A stretch of DNA of 64,000 bases from Ignavibacteria bacterium (GTDB taxonomy: Bacteria; Bacteroidota; Ignavibacteria; Kapaibacteriales; UBA961), in NCBI GenBank assembly GCA_016720145.1, contig JADJXV010000007.1:1-64000 (forward strand). Direction: 5' to 3'. Position numbers and translations under genes: made by a program. A model generated the notes under the pieces. That model had not been told where the DNA came from, ran no database searches, and saw only the letters and a list, made by a program, of their open reading frames with translations. Shown here piece after piece: positions 45,791 to 54,774 of the stretch; the stretch's first letter is position 1, and the number at the start of each line of letters is the position of its first letter.

Positions 45791-46402
45791 TTATGCAGGT
45801 TTTTTACCTTTTTGACCGACTAAAGCAGGTGCTTCTGTGCCTGCAGCTGCTGATTCATCCACACGGGGAGGTACGATAGTGGCAATCACGATATCACCTT
45901 TGCCGAGTAATGTTACATTTGGAATACTGACATCACTGATGTGAATTGAGTGTGCAATTGTGAGGTTGGTCACATCTACTTCGATATGCGCAGGTAAATC
46001 TTTAGGAAGGCATGAGACACGAATTTTATGGGTGGTATGTTCTAAGATGCCACCTTCGCGCACACCGACGGCGAGTCCGTGGAGGATTACCGGAACTTCT
46101 ACTTCGATGAGTGCATTTGCATCAACGCCAAAGAGGTCGAAGTGTACAATTTTATCTGTCACCGGGTCGAATGTAATTGCTTTGAGGACGCAATCGTATG
46201 CAGTGTCATCGAGCATGAGGCGTACGATTTTGGCGTCCGATGTATAGACGATTGGTCGCATAGCAAGTGGCAATACGGAGATTGGAATAGCTGCGCTGCC
46301 GCTTGAATAATACACACCATTAATCAGTCCTTTATTACGGACAGCTTTTGCTGCTTTTTTACCGGTTTCGCGGCGTTCTGCTTTTAATAATACTTCACTC
46401 AT
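45791..46402 (-). CDS. rplY: 50S ribosomal protein L25/general stress protein Ctc
   Basis: 203 residues, the long Ctc form. The N-terminal 5S-rRNA-binding domain (LKAERRETGKKAAKAVRNKGLINGVYYS) is followed by the C-terminal TL5/Ctc domain (VPVILHGLAVGVREGGILEHTTHKIRVSCLPKDLPAHIEVDVTNLTIAHSIHISDV) and a Lys-rich tail. Lies 64 bases after prs on the same strand, the classic prs-rplY order. Confidence 0.95.
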   Translation of the reverse strand: MSEVLLKAERRETGKKAAKAVRNKGLINGVYYSSGSAAIPISVLPLAMRPIVYTSDAKIVRLMLDDTAYDCVLKAITFDPVTDKIVHFDLFGVDANALIEVEVPVILHGLAVGVREGGILEHTTHKIRVSCLPKDLPAHIEVDVTNLTIAHSIHISDVSIPNVTLLGKGDIVIATIVPPRVDESAAAGTEAPALVGQKGKKPA

Positions 46403-46466
46403 AATATTTGCTCCTTCGGAGAATTTTCGGGGAAAATGCTTGTAAGTTTAAGAATAGTTACCGAGG

Positions 46467-47405
46467 TTAGCGGACAATTTCAAAGAGCGAACTGATCGAG
46501 GCATTCTCGTGAGTCCGCACAATTGCTTCGGCTAAGAGCTCGGCAATAGAGATTATTTCAATTTTTGGGGAATCCCAATGAGGAGGTATTGTATCGGTCA
46601 CAAATACCTTCGAAACTGCATCACTTTTGTTGATTTTTTCGATCGCCGCACCGGAGAATACTGCATGAGTACAAACACCAATAATGCGGTCAGCTCCTTT
46701 ATTTTTAAGGGCTTCAGCGCATTTTACAAAGGTTGATCCGGTATCAATCAAATCATCGACGATAATTACATTTTTGTTGTTCACTTCCCCGATAATATGC
46801 ATGACTTCTGCGACATTATGTGCGGGGCGACGTTTGTCAACCACCACCAAATCTGCATCAAGTCTTGTAGCATACGCGCGGGCGGTTTTTACTCCACCGA
46901 CATCAGGAGATGCGATGGCGAGTCGATCGAGATTTTCGAGATGCATTCGTTTTACGAGAGCAGTCGAAGCATAGAGGTGATCTAATGGAATATCAAAAAA
47001 ACCTTGGATTTGTGGTGTGTGTAAATCCATCGCTATCACACGATCTGCACCTGCCTCAGTGAGGAGATTTGCTACTAATTTAGCTGTAATTGATACACGA
47101 GGCTGGTCTTTTCTATCTTGCCTGGCATACGAAAAATACGGAATGACAGCTGTGATACGTTTGGCAGATGCACGTCGGGCAGCATCTATTAAAATTAACA
47201 GCTCCATCAGGTTATCTGATGGAGCATGAGTCGATTGAACGATAAACAAATCCACGCCGCGTACGTTTTCTTCGTATTTTACCCAAATTTCACCATCGCT
47301 GAAATTCTGAATTTTTACACCACTGAGAGATAGCCCTAATGCAGTTGCTACTTTTTCAGCGAGCGGACGATTTGAGCGTCCCGATACTATTTTAAACTCA
47401 GACAT
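46467..47405 (-). CDS. prs: Ribose-phosphate pyrophosphokinase (PRPP synthetase)
   Basis: 312 residues. KIVSGRSNRPLAEKVATALG start, ATP/flexible loop region PYFSYARQDRKDQPR, metal and ribose-5-P motif MDLHTPQIQGFFDIP, and the PRPP-binding VIIVDDLIDTGSTF. Makes PRPP for nucleotides, His and Trp. Probably transcribed from the tRNA-Gln promoter through to rplY. Confidence 0.97.
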   Translation of the reverse strand: MSEFKIVSGRSNRPLAEKVATALGLSLSGVKIQNFSDGEIWVKYEENVRGVDLFIVQSTHAPSDNLMELLILIDAARRASAKRITAVIPYFSYARQDRKDQPRVSITAKLVANLLTEAGADRVIAMDLHTPQIQGFFDIPLDHLYASTALVKRMHLENLDRLAIASPDVGGVKTARAYATRLDADLVVVDKRRPAHNVAEVMHIIGEVNNKNVIIVDDLIDTGSTFVKCAEALKNKGADRIIGVCTHAVFSGAAIEKINKSDAVSKVFVTDTIPPHWDSPKIEIISIAELLAEAIVRTHENASISSLFEIVR

Positions 47406-47441
47406 AATTTGCGTGCGGTATTGCTCTCGTTGCTTTTTTGG

Positions 47442-47514
47442 CTGGGGCGGCAGGGATCGAACCTACGGAATGGCGGAACCAAAAACCGCTGCCTTACCAC
47501 TTGGCTACGCCCCA
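47442..47514 (-). tRNA. tRNA-Gln (TTG)
   Basis: Cloverleaf on the minus strand with acceptor TGGGGCG/CGCCCCA, discriminator G, anticodon TTG in the loop TTTTGGT and T arm GTAGG-TTCGATC-CCTGC (one mismatch). The last pair of the anticodon stem is T-T. No encoded CCA. It lies 36 bases upstream of prs. Confidence 0.92.
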
Positions 47515-47545
47515 GTATTTTTTTCTATTTCCCTTTGAGGAATTA

Positions 47546-47576
47546 CAAATATAAGTGTCTTTTGCTTTTTGAGCAA
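47546..47576 (-). promoter_or_regulatory. Promoter TTG-N20-TATATTTG for tRNA-Gln/prs/rplY
   Basis: On the minus strand TTG (complement of 47574-47576), exactly 20 bases, TATATTTG (complement of 47546-47553), a perfect fit to the Bacteroidetes promoter, about 32 bases before the mature tRNA. Confidence 0.7.
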
Positions 47577-47609
47577 GTTTTTTGTTTGGATATAGTATTT
47601 ATAAGATAC

Positions 47610-48923
47610 TTATCGTTCGATCTGTGAGACTAAAGATCGAACGGTCCTGTTGTAATTATAATACATCATTCCAGCCCAAAATACCCTACTAGCTACGGCT
47701 TGCCAACATGCTCCTATCAATCCGTACATCGACACAAGTACTACAGTGGATACAATGTCAAATACCGTCCCGGCAATGGAAATCTGGCGAGTCCAGACGC
47801 CTTTACCTTGAGAAAGCACGAAGTAATTAAACGGCTGATAGAGTCCTTGGAAAAATCCTGCCAAAACAAGCGGAAGCATGAGCGGGATCACTGGAATATA
47901 TCGTTCATTAGCAACGAGATGAATGAGTATAGGAGCGCCGAAATAGATTGCAACACCCATAAAAATCAAAACGCTTGCATTAATAAAAAGGAGCCGTTTT
48001 TTGAGTTTGTTTTGTTGACTGAAATTCTTGTAAAGTGATGAGCTAATCGACTGTGAAGCCATTGACATTGGTGCGTAGAGACTACTACCCACAGCAAAAA
48101 ATGCTGAGGAAGCCATTGGATTGAAATATGGTATAAGTACGCTTGACAAATTAAATGCCGGTGAAGAAATAGCCCGTGCGATATAGATATGCCAGCCGTA
48201 TTCGCGGACTTCTTTTTTAATTGCAGGGATATTAAATTTCCATCCTTCAAAAATTGGTTTGTGTAAGTAGAGTACCCACAGTCCGCTCAAGCCCATAGCT
48301 CCGAGATTCAGCAAAAGAGAGAGGGTGGAATTAACATTGCCGAGTAGGATCGCCAGACCTAAGCTTGCGGTATAGAGGAACTTAGACAGGACTGTATACA
48401 GGGACAATTCATATATTTTCCCCGAACCGGATGCAGTCTCTTGTATAAAAAACTGTAGTGGATACACCCATGCAAGTAATCCGGCGAAAGCCATCACTTG
48501 TCGCAACTGTTCCGAAGAATAGATAAATGGTATGAATGTACTGCAAATCGTTACCATCAAAGAAATAAACACAGAAATAAAGAACACAAAAACGAGTAAT
48601 GTACCATACATTTTGCGTGTATCAAGTTCAGTCTTACATTGAGTCAGCAGGCGAGCGCCGGACGTAAATATTCCAAATTCAAAGAACATATAAATGAATG
48701 TGAAAATTGCCAGCGATGCGGTGACTACGCCATATTCCTGTGGTCCGGACAAGTGATTAGTATTGAGCTTTTGTGTGACGAATGAAAACACGATACCGAG
48801 CAGCTGCGCAAGAAAGAGGACGATCGCTTTTTTCGATTCGGGAGTGCTGAATAGCTTTCGCAGATTCGTAATCGTTAGTTTCTTGGTAATTGCCGTCAGA
48901 GGGCGTATTTTTGTTGTGTTCAT
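47610..48923 (-). CDS. Polysaccharide flippase (Wzx/MATE-like)
   Basis: 437 residues with about 12 membrane helices from residue 30 onward; the start AIVLFLAQLLGIVFSFVTQKLNTNHLSGPQEYGVVTASLAIFTFI is typical of Wzx/PST flippases. Such proteins move lipid-linked sugars across the inner membrane. Divergent from a methyltransferase gene, perhaps both for surface glycan work, but no glycosyltransferase is next to them. Confidence 0.8.
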   Translation of the reverse strand: MNTTKIRPLTAITKKLTITNLRKLFSTPESKKAIVLFLAQLLGIVFSFVTQKLNTNHLSGPQEYGVVTASLAIFTFIYMFFEFGIFTSGARLLTQCKTELDTRKMYGTLLVFVFFISVFISLMVTICSTFIPFIYSSEQLRQVMAFAGLLAWVYPLQFFIQETASGSGKIYELSLYTVLSKFLYTASLGLAILLGNVNSTLSLLLNLGAMGLSGLWVLYLHKPIFEGWKFNIPAIKKEVREYGWHIYIARAISSPAFNLSSVLIPYFNPMASSAFFAVGSSLYAPMSMASQSISSSLYKNFSQQNKLKKRLLFINASVLIFMGVAIYFGAPILIHLVANERYIPVIPLMLPLVLAGFFQGLYQPFNYFVLSQGKGVWTRQISIAGTVFDIVSTVVLVSMYGLIGACWQAVASRVFWAGMMYYNYNRTVRSLVSQIER

Positions 48924-49044
48924 AATTGCAATAATTGGTCAAAAGCCAATGTAATTATTTCAAAAATACTAATTCAAAATTGCATGGGAGTGCAGGGAGT
49001 GATTTGCACTACATTCTACCTCCAACCTACTATCTTACGATTCT

Positions 49045-49806
49045 ATGTCCGCCATCAACGAAAAGCTCTTTGAAAATTATGCTTCAACTCATGCAGGAAT
49101 AATTGACGGCACTCATCAGCAGCAGCAAGTCCGCGCCGACACGCGATCTAATCTTAACTATCCGGCTATACTTCCTACCAACAAAAACGCAAAAATACTT
49201 GAAATTGGGTGTAATAAAGGTTACTTTTTACATTGGCTTCGTTCGCGCGGCTATACAGATTTGACAGGTGTTGATTTATCGCCAGGTGATATAGCAGCTG
49301 CCAAAGAATACACTATGCTCCCAGAATTGTATTGTATCGATGGCATTGATTTTATTGCAGATAAACCCGGGGCGTACGATGTGATTGTATTTCGTGCTGT
49401 GTTTGAACATATAGAAAAGCAGTACTCTGAGAGCTTTTTACGGGCAGTTGGAAAGGCAATTAAACCGGAAGGTAAAATAATGATTGAAGTCCCAAACATG
49501 GATTGGTTTATGGCGCATCATGAGCGCTATATGGACTTTACACATGAAGTTGGCTTTACGAGAGAAAGCTTAGGTCAATTGCTTCGCCTATTATTTGAAA
49601 AAGTAGAAATCAGACCGGTACACGAAGGATATTTTTCATTTGCCGGAATGATTCGAATCAAAATATTAAAGCCTATAGTGAAAAGAATTATGGGTGGTAT
49701 GTTTGCAATTATGGGAGAAGGAGCCAACGATATGTGGTGGTCAAATAGAGCAATACTTGCAATTGCTTCAAAACCGAAAACTGAAATTATGGACTCAAAA
49801 TCGTGA
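49045..49806 (+). CDS. Class I SAM methyltransferase
   Basis: 253 residues. NAKILEIGCNKGYFLHWLRSRGYTDLTGVDLSPGDIAAAKE (SAM motifs I and II), YDVIVFRAVFEHIEK (motif IV) and IMIEVPNMDWFMAHHERYMDFTHEVGFT, the pattern of Methyltransf_23 members often found in polysaccharide clusters. The substrate may be a sugar. Divergent from the flippase. Confidence 0.8.
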   Translation: MSAINEKLFENYASTHAGIIDGTHQQQQVRADTRSNLNYPAILPTNKNAKILEIGCNKGYFLHWLRSRGYTDLTGVDLSPGDIAAAKEYTMLPELYCIDGIDFIADKPGAYDVIVFRAVFEHIEKQYSESFLRAVGKAIKPEGKIMIEVPNMDWFMAHHERYMDFTHEVGFTRESLGQLLRLLFEKVEIRPVHEGYFSFAGMIRIKILKPIVKRIMGGMFAIMGEGANDMWWSNRAILAIASKPKTEIMDSKS

Positions 49807-49897
49807 CCTACGGATTCAATTATATAATTATTATATTAGTTACATTCCTTTTATTTTCTGTTAATGATCTATTTTTCACTTTCCTAGTATATTAAAT

Positions 49898-52699
49898 ATG
49901 AAATCATCATTCTTCTATTCGACAATAGTTTTGATTTTATGTTACGGTGCAACAGCACAATCAATTACAGGGGTAGTTAATGTCTATACACCAGTCCTTG
50001 AAATTAATACTACTACATGTCGACCACTTATCGTAGTCCAAAGTAGCAATGGCTTTTCAGTAGGTGACAAAGTCCTAATTATTCAAATGCAAGGTGCAAC
50101 CGTAGATTTATCTAATACTTCTGAATACGGCAAGCTTTCTAACTACAACACTTGTGGCAATCATGAGTTTGCACGAATATCCGGTATCACTAATAATACT
50201 ATTTTTCTACAAAAAAGCCTCCTCAACGGGTATACAATATCAGGTAAAGTACAATTAGTCCGTGTACCTGAGTATGAGGATGTGACCATCAAGGATAGCA
50301 TAATCTGTCCAACGTGGGATGGTTCAGTTGGAGGTATTATTGTTCTCGATGTTAAAAAAACCCTCACTCTTAATGGCACTATATCTTCAGATGGAAAAGG
50401 GTTTCGAGGTGGTATCCCAATTAACTCAACTGATCTTCCATCATTTCATGTTACTGATTTTAAAGGACCGGTAGGTAATCCGGGATTCTATGCACATAAA
50501 GGTGAAGGTATAGGTGGTGATCTCGATGGCGAGTTGATGGGCAAAGGTGCTCCGGCTAACGGCGGAGGAGGTGGAAATAATCACAATGCAGGTGGCGGTG
50601 GCGGAGCAAATGGTGGCTGCGGTGGCAAAGGAGGCTTCGGTTGGGAACGGGTATATAGCGGAGACAACCAACAAGCTCAAGGTATTGGAGGTAAAGAACT
50701 TGATTATATTGCCGGCAAAATATTTTTAGGCGGTGGCGGAGGAGCTGGGCACACCAATCAAAATGATCCAAGCTATGGTGGTAACGGAGGTGGAATTGTA
50801 TTGATTCGTTCGAATCATATTATCGGAAACGGATATTCAATTTCAGCCAATGGATTCAGTGCTCCGGATGCTCTACGTGATGCAGCAGGCGGCGGCGGAA
50901 GTGGAGGGACGATTATACTATTATCAAACTCTTATGAAAATCTTTCGACAATAGCCAATGGAGGTAAGGGTGGTGATAACACTTGGACAAACGACCAAAC
51001 GATTGCACCTGGCGGCGGAGGTGGTGGGGGAATACTATTATTACGACAATCCACACTCCCAAATACTATTTCAACTCAAATTCTAGAAGGAGCATCCGGT
51101 GTTGTACTCCATTCAAATAACAAGTTTGGTAGTTCGGATGGATGCATTGGCAAAACATATTTTAATGCAACTATTGCCGAGAACATCACATCCGGTCAGC
51201 CTACAACAAGTTCGACTGGAGTCTTATACAGTCCTGTCATCGAAATAAGTACAGATAGAACAAAAATAACTGTTGGTATCGGTGCTGACGACTTCTGCCC
51301 CGACAACAAACTCCTCATCATCCAAATGCGCGGTGCAGATGTGCAAACTTCCCCGAGTGACACCTACGGCAAGGTTACTTCCTACAGAGATGCCGGAAAT
51401 TATGAATTTTGCCGAATCAGTAGTATCTCGGGTAATATACTTACTTTGACCAAGCCGCTCGAACGCTCCTATACTCCCGCCGGAAAGGTACAGGTAGTCC
51501 GCGTCCCCGAATTCCGTAATTATACACTCTCCGATACGCTTTTTTGCCCACAATGGAATGATACTATATTCGGTGTGGTTGCTCTTTCCGTCTCCGATAC
51601 CCTTCGTTTGAAAGCACCAATAATTGCTAATGGTGCCGGATTTTCGGGTGGTCGCGCCGTCAATGCCAAAACAACCGCAGATGCCCATCTTGATGTGTTT
51701 AACGGTAACGAGGATTCCTCTCGCTACGCTCTCAAAGGCGACGGTATTGCAAATTTTCTACCATCCGAACACCGAGCAGGACGCGGAGCACTCGCTATCG
51801 CAGGCGGTGGCGGCAATAACCATAACGCCGGCGGCGGAGGCGGCGCAAATGGTGGCTGTGGCGGAAAAGGTGGCTATGGTTGGGATGAAATGAAAATTGG
51901 CAACAATCTGCTTTCTCAAGGACTTGGAGGATATGCTGCCGATAACACCGGCAATAAAATATTCATGGGGGGCGGCGGAGGTGCCGGACACTCCAATGAG
52001 TTAACTGGTACAAACGGCGGCAATGGCGGTGGTATCGTAATTATAGATGCACGGATCATAACATCAGAAGGAAGCAATGTCATCTTTGCTAATGGTATCA
52101 CTGCGAATAATGCACCCTACGATGGTGCTGGCGGTGGTGGTGGAGGTGGCACGATAATACTTAAAACTTCAACTATATTTGGTTCTTTATTCCTCGAAGC
52201 ACAAGGCGGCTATGGAGGCAAAGTACCCATTCACCGTGACGGACCAGGCGGCGGTGGAGGAGGAGGTGTTGTGTGGTACTCTCAACCAGCAACTCCTGCC
52301 GGTGCAACTGCTTCCGTAAGTGCTGGCTACGCAGGCACGAGCCGTAGCTTTGAAGAATATGGACAGACAGATGGCTGCACCGGTAATATTCTGATGAATG
52401 TTGAAATTCCGGGCGATAAAACAATCTTGTCTGTTAACTCCCCAGAAATCAATCTTACTTATCAAAAAACCGTTGCTTACCCCCAGCCGGCTAAACAATT
52501 ACTAACAATACAAGCTACAGATGCTGATTACTCAAGATGTGCATTGTACGATATGCTCGGGAATGTAATGAGTGACGGAGAAAAAACCGATATGGGTAAT
52601 TGGGTCTTTGATGTGAGTCGCTTTTCATGTGGTGTATATGTAGCGAATCTTTATTCTACGTTTAATTGTTCATCTGTCAGAGTGGTGATATGCCCTTAA
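49898..52699 (+). CDS. Large glycine-rich T9SS cargo with internal duplication
   Basis: 933 residues. Signal peptide MKSSFFYSTIVLILCYGATAQ. Two homologous halves (about 40-400 and 440-830) each contain KLLIIQMRGADV, GKVQVVRVPEF, a block GGGGNNHNAGGGGGANGGCGGKGG, GGGGGAGH and two further Gly-rich loops. The end (about 860-933) is a degenerate T9SS sorting domain (AYPQPAKQLLTIQATD, CALYDMLGNVMSDG, FSCGVYVANLYS). Probably a surface or matrix protein; the repeated Gly tracts suggest a beta-helix or fibre. No enzymatic motif. Confidence 0.75.
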   Translation: MKSSFFYSTIVLILCYGATAQSITGVVNVYTPVLEINTTTCRPLIVVQSSNGFSVGDKVLIIQMQGATVDLSNTSEYGKLSNYNTCGNHEFARISGITNNTIFLQKSLLNGYTISGKVQLVRVPEYEDVTIKDSIICPTWDGSVGGIIVLDVKKTLTLNGTISSDGKGFRGGIPINSTDLPSFHVTDFKGPVGNPGFYAHKGEGIGGDLDGELMGKGAPANGGGGGNNHNAGGGGGANGGCGGKGGFGWERVYSGDNQQAQGIGGKELDYIAGKIFLGGGGGAGHTNQNDPSYGGNGGGIVLIRSNHIIGNGYSISANGFSAPDALRDAAGGGGSGGTIILLSNSYENLSTIANGGKGGDNTWTNDQTIAPGGGGGGGILLLRQSTLPNTISTQILEGASGVVLHSNNKFGSSDGCIGKTYFNATIAENITSGQPTTSSTGVLYSPVIEISTDRTKITVGIGADDFCPDNKLLIIQMRGADVQTSPSDTYGKVTSYRDAGNYEFCRISSISGNILTLTKPLERSYTPAGKVQVVRVPEFRNYTLSDTLFCPQWNDTIFGVVALSVSDTLRLKAPIIANGAGFSGGRAVNAKTTADAHLDVFNGNEDSSRYALKGDGIANFLPSEHRAGRGALAIAGGGGNNHNAGGGGGANGGCGGKGGYGWDEMKIGNNLLSQGLGGYAADNTGNKIFMGGGGGAGHSNELTGTNGGNGGGIVIIDARIITSEGSNVIFANGITANNAPYDGAGGGGGGGTIILKTSTIFGSLFLEAQGGYGGKVPIHRDGPGGGGGGGVVWYSQPATPAGATASVSAGYAGTSRSFEEYGQTDGCTGNILMNVEIPGDKTILSVNSPEINLTYQKTVAYPQPAKQLLTIQATDADYSRCALYDMLGNVMSDGEKTDMGNWVFDVSRFSCGVYVANLYSTFNCSSVRVVICP

Positions 52700-52801
52700 T
52701 TATTAAATATTTTAATTAGTTACGAATACTCTTTATTTGCTTTTACAGTATAAAATGTATAACTTTATTATACTATCATTTATTTATTCAGTTCAAATTG
52801 T

Positions 52802-53395
52802 ATGCAATTTTTTCTCTTTGTCCTTGTAATTTTAATTTCTACTTTCCATTTGTCTTCTGCCCAATCTCTAAGACTTGTAGCCACTATTCCAATTGATGCT
52901 AAGGAATTACTTAAAAATAGCCAAACAGTTCCTACTGAATTTGTACTTTCTAACAAAAAAACAGTCGGCAAATTTAATGCTATCGATATCTATGAGATAT
53001 TAAAACCACACCTAAAAGCTTTATCAGCTGAAATATCACATAATACAATCATAGTCGCCGAAACATCTACCGGCGAAACATCTACTTTTTCAGTCGCCGA
53101 AATTCAGCCCGAAATCTCCAAACTGCCTGCCATGCTCTTACTTACTTCAGTTGGGTCGCAGACAGGGAAAATTATCTCCGTGCAGGACTCATCTATTAAT
53201 AAAGGTAGGGTGGATCTGTCCAAACTCGACGCATTGTATAGTGATATGATTCGACGCCGCGTAGGTCTACAGCTGCAGACAACGCAGAAAATCCAAGCAC
53301 TGCATCCTTTCTCGATAATATTCCCAATAGATGCACGAAATGATCGATGGCTGAAGGATGTGAAACTGCTTACAATTTATACAGTTACACGGTAA
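52802..53395 (+). CDS. Exported protein of unknown function
   Basis: 197 residues with signal peptide MQFFLFVLVILISTFHLSSAQS. The body (LVATIPIDAKELLKNSQTVPTEFVLSNKKTVGKFNAIDIYEILKPHL) has a weak resemblance to oxidoreductase molybdopterin-binding-like domains, not enough to name it. It follows the glycine-rich T9SS cargo by about 100 bases and may be transcribed with it. Confidence 0.55.
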   Translation: MQFFLFVLVILISTFHLSSAQSLRLVATIPIDAKELLKNSQTVPTEFVLSNKKTVGKFNAIDIYEILKPHLKALSAEISHNTIIVAETSTGETSTFSVAEIQPEISKLPAMLLLTSVGSQTGKIISVQDSSINKGRVDLSKLDALYSDMIRRRVGLQLQTTQKIQALHPFSIIFPIDARNDRWLKDVKLLTIYTVTR

Positions 53396-53497
53396 TGGTT
53401 CGAACTGTACGGAATCGAAAAATATTGGGTTCCGTTAGTATTACTTCCGAGCGAACGTCTGCAGTCAATCTTTGCCGTCCAAACATTTAAAAAAAGT

Positions 53498-54445
53498 ATG
53501 AATATTGGTATCGATCTCGGAGGTTCTCACATCAAGGCAGCCGTTGTTTCTCATGAAGGTGAAATTATTCACCATGTATCAGAACCAACGTACGTAGAGC
53601 AAGGTTTTGAAGCTATACTATCGTCTTTAAAGAGGATTATTTCTTCACTTCTATCTGAATTTCCTGAGATAACTTCTGTCGGTATCGGCGTTCCCGGTGT
53701 CGTCTCTGATGACGGAGTTGTGCGCGTAGCACCAAATTTTCCCGACTGGAAAGACATTCCTGTACGAGCATATTTACAGCAAAATTTTCCGCTTCCCATC
53801 GCGCTCGATAATGATGCCAATGTTGCTGCCTTAGCCGAAGCCGAAGTAGGTGCCGGCGCACAAGTCTCTGATTTTCTTTTTATTACGCTTGGTACCGGCG
53901 TCGGCGGATGTATCATTTCCGGCGGAACAATCTTCCGCGGTGAGCGAGGTGGCGCAGGTGAAATAGGGCATGTAATTATCCACGAAACAGCAATTGCACC
54001 AACCGGTAAACCCTCTTACCGAGCCGGTGCTTTAGAGGAATATGTAGGACGCCTCGGGATCATAGAACTTGCAAAGCAGTATGCTCAAGAATTCCCACAT
54101 TCTACGCTTCATTCAGTCGAAGATTTAGATGTACACCATATTTCAGCTGCTGTCGAAAGTGGAGATGAAGCAGCGATTGCATGTTTTAGACGAACAGGTC
54201 AATTGCTTGGCGCAGCTCTCACAAGTGCTATGAATCTCTTAGATATACGTATTGTAATCGTAGGTGGCGGAATATCACAAGCTCATCCTCTCCTCCTTCA
54301 ATCAACCCTCGATACAATACGACTGCGCGCTCTGCCTACTATCGCCGACGAAGCAGAAATACGTCTCGCTCATTTCTCCCATACAGCCGGTGTGATTGGT
54401 GCTGCAATGCTAGCGAAGAAACTAACAAAAACACAGGTAAAATAA
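53498..54445 (+). CDS. ROK-family sugar kinase lacking the usual zinc motif
   Basis: 315 residues. ATP phosphate loop GIDLGGSHIKAAVV; GIGVPGVVSDDGVVRVAPNFPDW; catalytic Asp region ALDNDANVAALAEAEVGAG; GTGVGGCIISGG; GEIGHVIIH with the ROK His. The zinc motif CxCGxxGC that normally follows is missing: the segment reads PTGKPSYRAGALEEYVG, although the following Glu-Tyr part is kept. Likely a glucokinase or N-acetylhexosamine kinase; no glycolytic gene is adjacent. Confidence 0.85.
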   Translation: MNIGIDLGGSHIKAAVVSHEGEIIHHVSEPTYVEQGFEAILSSLKRIISSLLSEFPEITSVGIGVPGVVSDDGVVRVAPNFPDWKDIPVRAYLQQNFPLPIALDNDANVAALAEAEVGAGAQVSDFLFITLGTGVGGCIISGGTIFRGERGGAGEIGHVIIHETAIAPTGKPSYRAGALEEYVGRLGIIELAKQYAQEFPHSTLHSVEDLDVHHISAAVESGDEAAIACFRRTGQLLGAALTSAMNLLDIRIVIVGGGISQAHPLLLQSTLDTIRLRALPTIADEAEIRLAHFSHTAGVIGAAMLAKKLTKTQVK

Positions 54446-54774
54446 ATACAATTGAATAAATATATAAGGCTTACGACTTACTGGATATAAATTACTAGCG
54501 TACTTTTTATAGGGATAATGCTTAATATTTACTGAATCAACAATTCAGATTCCTTAGCCATTTAAAATTGGCATGGTCAATGTACATATAAGAATCAACA
54601 GGTTGCTTCTCTTGGTCCAATTCCAATAATTGACCATTTTCTACAAACATGTTGCCCCTCTGGGGCTAGATCAAAATTTTACCTTCGTTCCTACAAACAG
54701 GTCGCCCCTCTGGGGCTAATCTTACGGTCTCACATACTTTCTGATTTACGACTCATTACTTCTTTCCCTACTAT
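54446..54774. repeat. Gap with two ~50 bp repeat units (54641-54720)
   Basis: CTACAAACATGTTGCCCCTCTGGGGCTA (54641-54668) and CTACAAACAGGTCGCCCCTCTGGGGCTA (54691-54718), period 50. The layout (CTACAAAC, then a GC palindrome with CTCTG centre, then TA/ATC) is the same as the complement of the units in the 8.9-9.6 kb array. No gene in the gap. Confidence 0.75.

Noticed and set aside
47409..47627. 72-codon frame over tRNA-Gln
   Set aside because: It overlaps the tRNA on the opposite strand and has no motif.
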